DNA of 64,000 nucleotides from Mycobacterium asiaticum DSM 44297 (lineage in GTDB: Bacteria; Actinomycetota; Actinomycetes; Mycobacteriales; Mycobacteriaceae). The first letter of the stretch is position 1, and each line of letters opens with the position of its first letter. Under the pieces are notes generated by a model. It made no database searches and had not been told where the DNA came from. It saw nothing but the letters and a program-made list of their open reading frames with translations. Of the stretch, positions 48,900-57,277 are shown one piece after another. The stretch is taken from positions 327,931 to 391,930 of the forward strand of contig NZ_HG964939.1 of the NCBI RefSeq assembly GCF_000613245.1, read 5' to 3'. The position numbers and the translations under genes were made by a program.

Positions 48900-50066
48900 A
48901 TGACGGTGCCGAGGCTGCGGCCCTACGCGACCACGGTGTTCGCCGAGATGTCGGCGCTGGCCGCGCGCATCGGCGCAGTGAACCTCGGGCAGGGCTTTCC
49001 CGACGAGGACGGACCCCCGGAAATGCTGCGCGCAGCCCAGGACGCCATCGCTGAAGGCGTCAACCAGTACCCACCTGGTTTGGGCATCGCTTCGCTGCGC
49101 CAGGCCATCGCCGCCCAGCGCCAACGACACTTCGGCATCGAGTACGACCCCGACACCGAAGTGCTGGTCACCGTCGGCGCCACCGAGGCCATCGCCAGCG
49201 CCGTTCTGGGGCTGGTGGAGCCCGGCTCGGAGGTGTTGCTGATCGAGCCGTTCTACGACTCTTATTCACCAGTGGTCGCGATGGCCGGCGCGCACCGGGT
49301 CGCGGTGCCGCTGGTCCCCGACGGGCGGGGCTTCGCACTGGACGCCGACGCGCTGCGGCGAGCCGTGACACCCCGAACCAGGGCGTTGATCGTGAACTCG
49401 CCGCACAATCCGACCGGCACGGTGCTCAGCACGGCCGAACTACAGGCGATCGCGGACATCGCGGTCGAAGCGGACCTGCTCGTGATCACCGACGAGGTGT
49501 ACGAGCACCTGGTGTATGACGGCCACACCCACCAGCCGCTGGCCGGATTCGCCGGCATGGCCGAGCGCACCCTGACCATCTCGAGCGCGGCGAAGATGTT
49601 CAACTGCACCGGCTGGAAGATTGGATGGGCTTGCGGCCCTGCGGAATTGATCACCGGGGTGCGCGCGGCCAAACAGTATCTGAGTTATGTCGGCGGTGCA
49701 CCGTTCCAGCCGGCGGTGGCCCTGGCACTGAACACCCAGGAGAGGTGGGTGTCCGGCTTGCGCAACTCGTTGCAGGCCCGGCGCGATCGGTTGGCATCCG
49801 GCCTGACCGAGATCGGCTTCTCGGTGCACGACAGTCGCGGCACCTACTTTCTGTGCGCCGATCCGCGTCCGTTGGGCTACGACGACAGCACCGCCTTCTG
49901 CGCGGCGCTCCCGGAGCAGGTGGGGGTAGCGGCCATCCCGATGTCAGCTTTCTGTGACCCGGCCGCCCCGCACGCAGACCTCTGGAATCATCTGGTGCGC
50001 TTCACATTCTGCAAACGCGACGACACCCTGGACGAGGCACTGCGGCGACTGGCCGCATTGCGCTAA
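48900..50066 (+). CDS. dapC: N-succinyldiaminopimelate aminotransferase DapC
   Basis: A 388-residue class I/II PLP aminotransferase corresponding to Rv0858c, assigned to the lysine/diaminopimelate pathway that supplies the cell wall. Key features: NLGQGFPDEDGPPEML, VTVGATEAIASAVLGL, NSPHNPTGTVLS, ITDEVYEHLVYDG, and the PLP lysine in ISSAAKMFNCTGWKIGW near residue 230. The kynurenine aminotransferase-like family is close, so the substrate rests on synteny. The stop overlaps the convergent SRPBCC gene by 4 bp. Confidence 0.9.
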   Translation: MTVPRLRPYATTVFAEMSALAARIGAVNLGQGFPDEDGPPEMLRAAQDAIAEGVNQYPPGLGIASLRQAIAAQRQRHFGIEYDPDTEVLVTVGATEAIASAVLGLVEPGSEVLLIEPFYDSYSPVVAMAGAHRVAVPLVPDGRGFALDADALRRAVTPRTRALIVNSPHNPTGTVLSTAELQAIADIAVEADLLVITDEVYEHLVYDGHTHQPLAGFAGMAERTLTISSAAKMFNCTGWKIGWACGPAELITGVRAAKQYLSYVGGAPFQPAVALALNTQERWVSGLRNSLQARRDRLASGLTEIGFSVHDSRGTYFLCADPRPLGYDDSTAFCAALPEQVGVAAIPMSAFCDPAAPHADLWNHLVRFTFCKRDDTLDEALRRLAALR

Positions 50067-50497
50067 TCGCCCATCACGCGCTTGCGCAAACCCTCCAGCG
50101 CGGCATTGAGGATCTTCTTTCGAGCCAGTTTTACCCAGAATTCGGGCAACGGCGCCGAAGGTTCGACGGTGATGGTGAAGCGCACCCTGGTCTTGTTCTC
50201 ACCCTCGCGAATGAGGTTGTACTCGCCATGCTGTCCGTGTTGCTGGGCGGTCCTATTTGCGTCCCAGACCATCCAGTCCGGACCCCAGTGATATTCCAGC
50301 AGCTCGGTGTCGACGATGCCGGTCACCCTGATCCAGACCTTCACGTGATGCGGGCGGCCATCGGGATAGGTGTCGATCACCTCGGCACGTTTGTGCACTG
50401 ACGACCACGAAGGCACCGAGTCCATATCGGCGAGCGCGTCGATTATCACCTCGGGGGAAGCCTCGATGACTATTTCAGACGATGCTTGGACGGCCAT
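50063..50497 (-). CDS. SRPBCC family protein (Rv0857-like)
   Basis: A 144-residue helix-grip protein: [80 protein letters not shown]. It is clearly paralogous to the genes at 50970 and 52567, sharing the SPEEI/PPDKI segment, DGRPHHVK and the C-terminal helix LEGLRKRVMGD. Such proteins bind hydrophobic ligands; the ligand is unknown. ATG 50497 is preferred over a TTG three codons upstream. Confidence 0.88.
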   Translation of the reverse strand: MAVQASSEIVIEASPEVIIDALADMDSVPSWSSVHKRAEVIDTYPDGRPHHVKVWIRVTGIVDTELLEYHWGPDWMVWDANRTAQQHGQHGEYNLIREGENKTRVRFTITVEPSAPLPEFWVKLARKKILNAALEGLRKRVMGD

Positions 50498-50557
50498 TGC
50501 TACCAAATTATCAATGCAATGCCGTCACGGACCATGGCGAAACGCCACGTGCCGACG

Positions 50558-50929
50558 CTAAAGCAGACTGGCGGGAACCGCCATGAACAGCACGGCCAGC
50601 ATCAGCGCCAGCAGGAACCAGCCGACGCCCTGCCAGACCCACCAGCGTCCTCGCACTCGCCAGACCTGGTAGGTGCGCACGAATGCGGCGATACCGCCCA
50701 GCAACAAAATCAGCGGAGACCCAAACGCTAAGGCGTTGCGCCGCAACGGGCCGCACCGCTCCAGCGCTTGGTCACCGGAACCGGATTTGCAGCCAATGGC
50801 CCACATGACGGTCAGGAACAGTACGAGAAGTGCGACCACCACCACCGCACCGGCGAACCGGGTGGCGTTTGCGACTGTCCGCTGGTCCCGCGGCCCGGGC
50901 GGGCCCGCCGTCGTCGGAGAATCGCTCAT
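50558..50929 (-). CDS. Hypothetical membrane protein
   Basis: A 123-residue protein with three likely transmembrane helices (FAGAVVVVALLVLFLTVMWAIGC, LAFGSPLILLLGGIAAFVRTY and WQGVGWFLLALMLAVLFMAVPASLL). The loop after the first helix has two cysteines (CKSGSGDQALERC) placed to form an extracytoplasmic disulfide. ATG 50929 (MSDSPTTAGPPGPRDQ) is used; a TTG two codons earlier is less likely. It lies between two SRPBCC paralogues on the same strand. I do not recognise the family. Confidence 0.75.
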   Translation of the reverse strand: MSDSPTTAGPPGPRDQRTVANATRFAGAVVVVALLVLFLTVMWAIGCKSGSGDQALERCGPLRRNALAFGSPLILLLGGIAAFVRTYQVWRVRGRWWVWQGVGWFLLALMLAVLFMAVPASLL

Positions 50930-50969
50930 CGCCAAGTCGGCTACCCGGCCGCGGCCGATTTAATCGTGG

Positions 50970-51425
50970 CTACTCGGATTGATCGGAGCGGTCGGCGTCC
51001 TCGACCAACTTTCGCAAGCCTTCGGTCGCCGCCGCCAGTACCGCGTTGCTGGTCCGTTTGACGAGGAAAGCAGGAATGGGTCCGGCCGGTTCGACGGTGA
51101 TGTCGAATCGCACGCGGGATTTGTCGACGCCTTCCGGCTTTACGGTGTATTCGATGTGTTGGCCGTGCTGTTGGAAGGTCTCTTTGGCGTCCCAGACCAC
51201 CCAGTCCGGTCCCCAGTGATATTCGAGGATCTCGTTGTCGACGATGCCCAGAATCTTGACCGTCGCCTTGACGTGATGCGGACTGCCGTCGGGATAGCAG
51301 TCGAGAACCTCGACCTTCTTGTGCACCGGCGACAGCTGCGGCAGGGCATCGATGTCTCGCAGCGCCGCCATGATCTTGTCCGGCGGTGCGTCAATCACGA
51401 TTTCCCGCGATGCTTGTACGGCCAT
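50970..51425 (-). CDS. SRPBCC family protein (Rv0856-like)
   Basis: A 151-residue paralogue of the gene at 50063: MAVQASREIVIDAPPDKIMAALRDIDALPQLSPVHKKVEVLDCYPDGSPHHVKATVKILGIVDNEILEYHWGPDWVVWDAKETFQQHGQHIEYTV. The two share the long block EYHWGPDW-x-VWDA and QQHGQH, so they arose by local duplication. ATG 51425 follows the family N terminus. The C terminus is an acidic tail (VEDADRSDQSE). Ligand unknown. Confidence 0.88.
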   Translation of the reverse strand: MAVQASREIVIDAPPDKIMAALRDIDALPQLSPVHKKVEVLDCYPDGSPHHVKATVKILGIVDNEILEYHWGPDWVVWDAKETFQQHGQHIEYTVKPEGVDKSRVRFDITVEPAGPIPAFLVKRTSNAVLAAATEGLRKLVEDADRSDQSE

Positions 51426-51481
51426 CCAGGCCAAGCTAGCAACGCCGCCGCGGTTGCGGGCGGTGTTGCGTCAATTAGTTG

Positions 51482-52561
51482 TTACCAGCCGATTTCGTTA
51501 ACCGGCGTGGTGGCAGCGGGTGGCGGTCCCACCGGATCGGCCGGTGTGCGAGAAAACCGCGGCGCGGGCGCGGCCTGATCGACACCGTGTGCGGTGATCA
51601 CCGTGGATCGCCCGCGCAGATGCGCGTCGACCGCCGCTTCGGACCAAGTCAGCACCGGCGTCACGCATGCGTCCGTACCGGCGAACACTTCGGTCCATTC
51701 GTCGCGGGTGCGGCTGGCGAACTTTTCCGTGAACAACTCACGCATCCGCGGAAAGGCCGTCAGGTCAAGCTGATTCGGCACTTCTTCGGGCAACAAGCCG
51801 AGACCGGCCAGCAACGCCGCGAAGAACTGCGGTTCGATGGCACCGACGGCCATGTACTTGCCGTCGGAAGTTTCATAGCAGCGGTAGAACGGAGCGCCGC
51901 CGTCCAGCAGAAACGATTCGCGCTCATCGCGCAGCGCGCCCGTCGACTTCATCGTCCACATCATCTGGGCCAGCAGGCTGACCCCGTCGACCATGGCGGC
52001 GTCGATGACCTGGCCCCGTCCCGAGCGCTCCCGCTCGTACAGCGCGGTGGCGATACCCAGCAGCACCAGCATCGATCCACCGCCGAAGTCGGCGACCAGG
52101 TTCAGCGGCGGCGTCGGGGGCCGGTCGCGGTAGCCGAGCGAAGACATAGCGCCGGTCTGCGACAGGTAGTTGATGTCGTGCCCCGCCGTCGACGCGAGCG
52201 GCCCGTGCTGTCCCCAGCCGGTGATGCGGGCATAGATCAGGCCAGGATTGACGGCAGCGCAGTCCTCGGGGCCGATGCCCAGGCGTTCACAGGTTCCCGG
52301 CCGGAAGCAGTCCAGCAGCACGTCGGCCTTGCCCGCCAACCCCAGCAGCACCTCGGGTTGCGTCTTGACATCCAGATCCACGATCCGCTTCCCGCGGTGC
52401 AACAGATCGCGATCCTCGGCCGGCATCGTCAGGCCGCCGGGCCGGCGCACCCGCACCACGTCGGCACCCAGATCGGCCAGCACCATGCCGGCGTGCGGTC
52501 CCGGTCCGATGCCGCCGAGTTCGATGACCTTGACCCCGGCCAGCGGCCCCCCGCGAACCAC
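51482..52561 (-). CDS. far: Fatty-acid-CoA racemase Far (CaiB/BaiF family)
   Basis: A 359-residue alpha-methylacyl-CoA racemase homologue, same length as Rv0855. The class III CoA-transferase fold is shown by PLAGVKVIELGGIGPGPHAGMVLADLGADVVRVRRPG, RITGWGQHGPLASTAGHDINYL (catalytic His), NLVADFGGGSMLVLLGIATALYERERSGRGQVIDAAMVDG (catalytic Asp) and YMAVGAIEPQFF (catalytic Glu). It epimerises the alpha-methyl branch of 2-methylacyl-CoA before beta-oxidation. A GTG (52561) is the start; it sits 5 bp after the upstream SRPBCC gene. Confidence 0.92.
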   Translation of the reverse strand: MVRGGPLAGVKVIELGGIGPGPHAGMVLADLGADVVRVRRPGGLTMPAEDRDLLHRGKRIVDLDVKTQPEVLLGLAGKADVLLDCFRPGTCERLGIGPEDCAAVNPGLIYARITGWGQHGPLASTAGHDINYLSQTGAMSSLGYRDRPPTPPLNLVADFGGGSMLVLLGIATALYERERSGRGQVIDAAMVDGVSLLAQMMWTMKSTGALRDERESFLLDGGAPFYRCYETSDGKYMAVGAIEPQFFAALLAGLGLLPEEVPNQLDLTAFPRMRELFTEKFASRTRDEWTEVFAGTDACVTPVLTWSEAAVDAHLRGRSTVITAHGVDQAAPAPRFSRTPADPVGPPPAATTPVNEIGW

Positions 52562-52566
52562 GTGAA

Positions 52567-53022
52567 CTACTTGCCCTTCTTGACCTTCAGCACCCGGTTG
52601 CGCAGTTCCTTGGTCGCCGAGTCAATGGTGCCCTTGACGGCCCGCTTGAGCACGAACCCCGGCAGCGGGACGTTCGGGTCGACGGTGATCTCCATCTTCA
52701 CCAGGGTGGCCTCTCCGTCCTTGGCGCCTTGCGGCACCAAGGTGTACTTCCCATCCTGCGACTTCTGCTGGCCGGAACTGACCAGCGTCCAGGTGACCTC
52801 ATTGCCGCTCCAGCTGTAGGCCACAACCTGCTCGTCGGTGATGCCCGCGGTCTTGACCTTCATCTTCACTTTGCTGGGACGCCCGTCGGCTCCCGTCTCG
52901 AGGATCTCGGCGCTCTGGTGCGGTTCGGACCACTCCGGCATCGCCTCGAAGTCAGCGATGACATCCAGGATCTCCTCGGGACTGGCTTCGATGACGATGT
53001 CGCGGGATTCTTTGATTGCCAT
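52567..53022 (-). CDS. SRPBCC family protein (Rv0854-like)
   Basis: A 151-residue third paralogue of the local SRPBCC family: [95 protein letters not shown]. It is more distant from the other two, which share the EYHWGPDW block. It heads the transcript with far 5 bp downstream, so it may bind or present the fatty acyl substrate; this is inference. Confidence 0.89.
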   Translation of the reverse strand: MAIKESRDIVIEASPEEILDVIADFEAMPEWSEPHQSAEILETGADGRPSKVKMKVKTAGITDEQVVAYSWSGNEVTWTLVSSGQQKSQDGKYTLVPQGAKDGEATLVKMEITVDPNVPLPGFVLKRAVKGTIDSATKELRNRVLKVKKGK

Positions 53023-53104
53023 GGCCCGCACGATATCGAAACAGTGCCGCGGCGGGAATAGTCATGTTGCCGACGCGCCCTTTGCGGGGCGTACCGTCGT
53101 TTCC

Positions 53105-54781
53105 GTGGCTGATCCCGTTTACACCGTCGGTGACTACCTCCTGGACCGCCTCGCCGAACTCGGCGTCTCGGAAATCTTCGGCGTGCCCGGCGACTACAAC
53201 CTGGCGTTCCTCGACCACATCGTGGCCCATCCGAAGCTCCGGTGGGTCGGCAACGCCAACGAACTCAACGCCGGCTATGCCGCCGACGGCTACGGCCGGT
53301 TGCGCGGATTGTCGGCTGTGGTAACGACATTCGGCGTGGGTGAGCTCTCCGCCGCCAACGCTATCGCGGGCAGCTACGCCGAACACGTGCCCGTCGTCCA
53401 CATCGTCGGCGGCCCATCCAAGGACGCCCAGGCCACTCGCCGGGCGCTGCACCACTCGCTCGGCGACGGCGACTTCGAGCACTTCTACCGAATCAGTCGC
53501 GAAATAACCTGTGCTCAAGCCAATCTCATGCCCGCCACGGCGTGCCGGGAGATCGACCGGGTGCTTGAGGAGGTGCGGGAGCAGAAGCGCCCCGGATACA
53601 TTCTGATGTCGACCGACGTGGCACGCTTTCCCACCGAACCGCCGGTCGCGCCCCTGCGCAGCTACTCCGGTGGCACCAGTCCCCGGGCCCTGGCGCTGTT
53701 CACCGAGGCCGCCGCCAAACTGATCGCCGACCACCAATTGACGGTGCTCGCCGACTTGTTGGTTCATCGCCTGCAGGCGGTCGAGGAGCTCGAATCGTTG
53801 CTGGCGGCCGACGTGGTGCCGCACGCCACGCTGGTGTGGGGCAAGAGCCTGCTCGACGAGAGCTCACCCAACTTCCTGGGCATCTACGCCGGAGCGGCCA
53901 GCGCCGAACGGGTCCGCGCGGCTATCGAGCAGGCACCGGTACTGGTCACCGCCGGGGTGGTGTTCACCGATATGGTCAGCGGGTTTTTCAGCCAACGGAT
54001 CGACCCCGCCCGCACCATCGACATCGGGCAGTACCAGAGCAGCGTCGGCGACGAGGTGTTCGCCCCGCTCGAGATGGGTGCCGCCCTCACGGCATTGGCT
54101 GCGATCCTGACCGAACGCGGTGTCAAATCGCCGGCGGTGGCGCCGCCACCCGCCGCGCCGCCGCCCCCCACTCCCGCCCGGGACGAGCCCCTTACGCAAC
54201 GGATGTTGTGGGACCGGTTGTGCTCGGCGCTCACCCCCGGCAACGTCGTGCTGGCCGACCAGGGAACGTCGTTCTACGGCATGGCCGACCACGTACTGCC
54301 CCAGGGTGTCACCTTCATCGGCCAACCCCTTTGGGGCTCAATCGGTTACACGCTGCCAGCCGCGTTCGGCGCCGCGGTGGCACATCCGGAACGCAGAACC
54401 GTCCTCTTGATCGGTGACGGGGCAGCGCAACTTACCGTGCAGGAACTCGGCAGCTTCTCCCGGGAAGGGCTGTCCCCGGTGATCGTGGTGGTCAACAACG
54501 ACGGCTACACCGTGGAACGAGCCATCCACGGGGAAACGGCCCCGTACAACGACATCGTGGCCTGGCGGTGGACCGACGTTCCCAACACGTTGGGGGTGGC
54601 CAATCACCTGGCGTTCCGTGCACAAACCTACGGCGAACTCGACGACGCGCTGACGGCCGCCGCCGAACACAAGGACCGCATGGTGTTTGTTGAAGTGGTG
54701 TTGCCTCGGCTGGAAATCCCTTACCTGCTCGGGCAATTGGTGGGATCCATGTCACCGCCCGAGGACGCGCACCGCCGCTAG
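53105..54781 (+). CDS. kdc: Thiamine-diphosphate alpha-keto acid decarboxylase (Pdc/Kdc)
   Basis: A 558-residue ThDP enzyme corresponding to Rv0853c. The activating Glu is in [16 protein letters not shown] near residue 53, the HH motif in [13 protein letters not shown] near 117, and the ThDP/Mg motif in [18 protein letters not shown]...[13 protein letters not shown] near 440-470. This set fits pyruvate, indolepyruvate and branched-chain keto acid decarboxylases; the M. tuberculosis homologue is reported as a branched-chain keto acid decarboxylase. A Pro/Ala linker ([16 protein letters not shown]) joins the middle and C-terminal domains. GTG 53105 begins the homology. Confidence 0.92.
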   Translation: MADPVYTVGDYLLDRLAELGVSEIFGVPGDYNLAFLDHIVAHPKLRWVGNANELNAGYAADGYGRLRGLSAVVTTFGVGELSAANAIAGSYAEHVPVVHIVGGPSKDAQATRRALHHSLGDGDFEHFYRISREITCAQANLMPATACREIDRVLEEVREQKRPGYILMSTDVARFPTEPPVAPLRSYSGGTSPRALALFTEAAAKLIADHQLTVLADLLVHRLQAVEELESLLAADVVPHATLVWGKSLLDESSPNFLGIYAGAASAERVRAAIEQAPVLVTAGVVFTDMVSGFFSQRIDPARTIDIGQYQSSVGDEVFAPLEMGAALTALAAILTERGVKSPAVAPPPAAPPPPTPARDEPLTQRMLWDRLCSALTPGNVVLADQGTSFYGMADHVLPQGVTFIGQPLWGSIGYTLPAAFGAAVAHPERRTVLLIGDGAAQLTVQELGSFSREGLSPVIVVVNNDGYTVERAIHGETAPYNDIVAWRWTDVPNTLGVANHLAFRAQTYGELDDALTAAAEHKDRMVFVEVVLPRLEIPYLLGQLVGSMSPPEDAHRR

Positions 54782-54954
54782 CCGCTCGACGCTCGTCCGG
54801 TCGACGAGATGATCGCCCGCACCGTGCCCCGGCATCGCCCGCAATCGTCGCCTGCCCCGCACGCGGCGGCAACCTGGTTGCAGGTGGTGGCTCCGGCCGC
54901 GACGGCATCGGCCACGGCCTGACTGGTGATGCCGTTACACAGGCACACGAACAT
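54778..54954 (-). CDS. bfd: Bacterioferritin-associated ferredoxin-like [2Fe-2S] protein
   Basis: A 58-residue protein read from ATG 54954: [20 protein letters not shown] then [32 protein letters not shown]. The cysteines at residues 4, 6, 38 and 41 give the Bfd pattern C-x-C...C-x2-C, with extra Cys at 25 and 32. Bfd proteins reduce bacterioferritin iron for release. No bacterioferritin gene is adjacent. The stop overlaps the keto-acid decarboxylase stop by 4 bp and the start lies 10 bp beyond the next gene's end. Its small size makes it easy to miss. Confidence 0.88.
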   Translation of the reverse strand: MFVCLCNGITSQAVADAVAAGATTCNQVAAACGAGDDCGRCRGTVRAIISSTGRASSG

Positions 54955-54963
54955 CGACTGGCC

Positions 54964-55593
54964 TTATTCCGCGTCGATCCGCATCATGTCGAAGTAGCGG
55001 CCGACGAAGAGCGGCGGATAGGCGCCCGTGCCTGCCCCGCCTGTCATCCACTCGGCGGTGGAATCGGGATGGTCGATCCACCGCCGCGCACCCTCTTCGT
55101 CCGGAAACTCCTGCAGGATCAGTACCTCGTGGGAGTCGTCAAAGGCTTGAAACACCCAGGTTTTTCGGATCCCGGCCGCGGCGAACCTGTCCATTGCGAA
55201 CCCGACCTCTGCGGTGAGTGTCGAGACGTCCTCCACCGAAGCGAACGCGGCCAGCACCACACCCGGCGCCTTGGGCGCTGCGGGTTGGGTAGTGATGAAT
55301 CTTTCGACGATCTCGCCGGCGAACACCGCCGGGATGTCGTCGACTCCAGCCTCGTCGAACCAGTCGAAGAAGACCCGCGATTGCAGCAGTTCGACGATCG
55401 GTTCGCGACTGTGCACCCCGATCATGACCAGTACGCGACCGTAATCGTGCGTCGACAGGTAGACCAAGACGTGGTGGGCGCCGATGTCGGCAAGGGCCGC
55501 CTTGTTGCGTTCGAGCAGCGGCCACACCCGGGTCGGGTCCGGGATCCGGTAGTCCGATGCGATCACCATCGAGTGCAGGTCACCGTTCGTCAT
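54964..55593 (-). CDS. Conserved hypothetical protein with two ferredoxin-like (ABM-type) halves
   Basis: A 209-residue soluble protein. Two halves look alike: residues ~30-105 (HVLVYLSTHDYGRVLVMIGVHSREPIVELLQSRVFFDWFDEAGV...AGEIVERF) and ~115-205 (TWVFQAFDDSHEVLILQEFPDEEGARRWIDHPDSTAEWM...VGRYFDMM). Each has the strand-helix-strand with a conserved W/F after a D-E pair, as in antibiotic-biosynthesis monooxygenase or dimeric alpha-beta barrel domains. Function is unknown. GAGGAGGAG from the repeat element at 55595 serves as its ribosome site. Confidence 0.78.
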   Translation of the reverse strand: MTNGDLHSMVIASDYRIPDPTRVWPLLERNKAALADIGAHHVLVYLSTHDYGRVLVMIGVHSREPIVELLQSRVFFDWFDEAGVDDIPAVFAGEIVERFITTQPAAPKAPGVVLAAFASVEDVSTLTAEVGFAMDRFAAAGIRKTWVFQAFDDSHEVLILQEFPDEEGARRWIDHPDSTAEWMTGGAGTGAYPPLFVGRYFDMMRIDAE

Positions 55594-55594
55594 T

Positions 55595-55697
55595 GGCGCC
55601 GCTCCTCCTCATCGCTACGCTCTGCATCGTCGCCGGCGCGGGCGCCGCTCCTCCTCATCGCTACGCTCTGCATCGTCGCCGGCGCGGGCGCCGCTCC
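55595..55697 (-). repeat. 46-bp tandem repeat, 2.2 copies
   Basis: Units 55595-55640 and 55641-55686 are identical, followed by 11 bases of a third. On the minus strand the unit reads GGCGACGATGCAGAGCGTAG then CGATGAGGAGGAGCGGC, a purine-rich tract with a ribosome site just before the downstream gene start. It is the same framework as the repeats at 42657. Confidence 0.9.
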
Positions 55698-55698
55698 C

Positions 55699-56247
55699 TT
55701 ACGCCGGGTTGAACTGCGAAATCAGCCACTTCCCATCAGCTTTCGTCAGCGTGACCAGCACCGTGCTGGATTTCATGACCGGCTCGGGCCGATCCTGGCT
55801 CTGGGTGCTCTGATTAGCGAACACCAACACGGTGGCCGAGTCGGGGTGGAATTCCGTAAGCGCTCCACGCAGTACCACCGCACTCGTCTTCACCCCATTG
55901 CTCGTGGCGGCCGGCGCGACGACCTGCTTACTGAAATTGTCGTAGTAAGTCAGGAATTCACCGGTCAAATGCGACCTGGCGGTGGAGAAGTCGCGGTCAA
56001 GCGTGTCGGGTGAATACGAAAGGATGGCAATCGTTCCCTCGCTGGCCGCGGTGATCGCCGCCTTCGCTGCCTCGCTGTTGACGTCGCGATCCGGTTTGTA
56101 GGTCGACCAGTACAGTGCGGCCAACACCGACAGAGAGGTGGCCACCAGCAGCATCAACAGGGCGGCACCGACTTTGCCCGACCATCGCCCCGGCGTCCAC
56201 CGTCCCTTTCGCGCGGCTTCCTCCGGCGTGAATCCTTCAGCGATCAC
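55699..56247 (-). CDS. Mce-associated membrane protein
   Basis: A 182-residue protein with one N-terminal membrane helix (VGAALLMLLVATSLSVLAALYWSTY) followed by an exported domain: [86 protein letters not shown]...VLVTLTKADGKWLISQFNPA. This is the fold of the Mas/Mam proteins linked to mce lipid-import operons. The GTG start overlaps the upstream partner by 4 bp. Confidence 0.87.
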   Translation of the reverse strand: MIAEGFTPEEAARKGRWTPGRWSGKVGAALLMLLVATSLSVLAALYWSTYKPDRDVNSEAAKAAITAASEGTIAILSYSPDTLDRDFSTARSHLTGEFLTYYDNFSKQVVAPAATSNGVKTSAVVLRGALTEFHPDSATVLVFANQSTQSQDRPEPVMKSSTVLVTLTKADGKWLISQFNPA

Positions 56248-57077
56248 GGGATGAACTCGACTTTCGACATCTTGAACTGCCCGCCCTCGCGGGTGACCGT
56301 AACGATGAGCCGGTACTTGCGCGGATCCTGTTTGGCGCCGTCCGCATTGGTGACTTCCGAGGAACTGGCGACCAGCACCACCGCAGACTTGTCTGTCACC
56401 GAATCCAGCTCGACCGCCGCGGCCTGAACGGTGCCCTGTAGAACCACCTTTGACTCCCGAACGGTGGTGGTGAAGTCTTCCGCCGTCTTCGAGAAATCGT
56501 CCTTGAAAGTACCGGTGGAGACCTCAAGGATTTGCTGCACGTCCTCGTTGGCGTGTTGGTAGTCCAACGATGTCAGCGTCACCACTCCCTGCCGCGCGGC
56601 CGCGGCATATTCCGCTACCCGCTGACGCTCCCGGACCGCGTTCTTGTGCAACACAATCATTTCGACGCCCGCGCCGAGCGCGGCAAGAATCACGATGACG
56701 GCGAGCGCTGCGGCAACCAGGCCCAGTCCCCGTCGGCTCAGTAGGCCGGGCGCCCTCCCCCCGGGCTCGGCGGTGGGCCACTCGGTGTCTTTATCACCCA
56801 TCTCGCTCGCGTCGGCGTTGACGACTTCCGGCTCAATGGTGTCGGCGTCAGCTGACTCGGAATACGCCTTCGGTTCCGCGGTGACCGGATGGTGGATAAC
56901 CGGTTCTGCGGCCTTCGTCTCAGCAACCACAGTCGCGGCTCGGTGGCGCATGCGGATGGCGCGGGCCCGGGCGCGCGCCGCGGTGGCAAGAGCTTCGGCT
57001 TCGGTCGCCTCAGCCTCGGCCTGATCCGCCAGCGACCGAAATTCGGCCGCCGTCTGGGGCGCGTCTTCCCTGCTCAC
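56244..57077 (-). CDS. Mce-associated membrane protein with long acidic/coiled N terminus
   Basis: A 277-residue partner of the gene at 55699. The first ~50 residues are Ala/Glu/Arg-rich and probably coiled coil (LADQAEAEATEAEALATAARARARAIRMR), then an acidic linker, one membrane helix (GLVAAALAVIVILAALGAGVEMIVL), and the same exported fold (VVTLTSLDYQHANEDVQQILEVSTGTFKDDFSKTAEDFTTTVRESKVVLQGTVQAAAVELDSVTDKSAVVLVASSSEVTN). A GTG is the start. No mceA-F or yrbE genes lie in the window, so this pair is an orphan. Confidence 0.87.
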   Translation of the reverse strand: MSREDAPQTAAEFRSLADQAEAEATEAEALATAARARARAIRMRHRAATVVAETKAAEPVIHHPVTAEPKAYSESADADTIEPEVVNADASEMGDKDTEWPTAEPGGRAPGLLSRRGLGLVAAALAVIVILAALGAGVEMIVLHKNAVRERQRVAEYAAAARQGVVTLTSLDYQHANEDVQQILEVSTGTFKDDFSKTAEDFTTTVRESKVVLQGTVQAAAVELDSVTDKSAVVLVASSSEVTNADGAKQDPRKYRLIVTVTREGGQFKMSKVEFIP

Positions 57078-57277
57078 CGGAAGTGATTCCGTTCCGGGAG
57101 CGTCGAACGAGGCTTATCGTCGCCCAAACCAAACTCCTCTACCACCGCTTGCCCGCCGGTGATGAAGATCCGCTGGCCGCCTCTTCCAGCGCTGTTGTGA
57201 TGCGACGGGCGTCGCCGTTGGCTCACCCTACTCGGCGCCCACAACGGCGCGCGACTGCTCATCGGGAGACCTCACCG

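Noticed and set aside
57074-57262. Minus-strand reading frame of 62 codons between the Mce-associated pair and the acyl-CoA ligase
   Set aside because: Arg/Ser-rich composition, no ribosome site, no recognisable motif, and it overlaps the start of a well-supported gene. The 200-bp spacer shows nothing else I can support.
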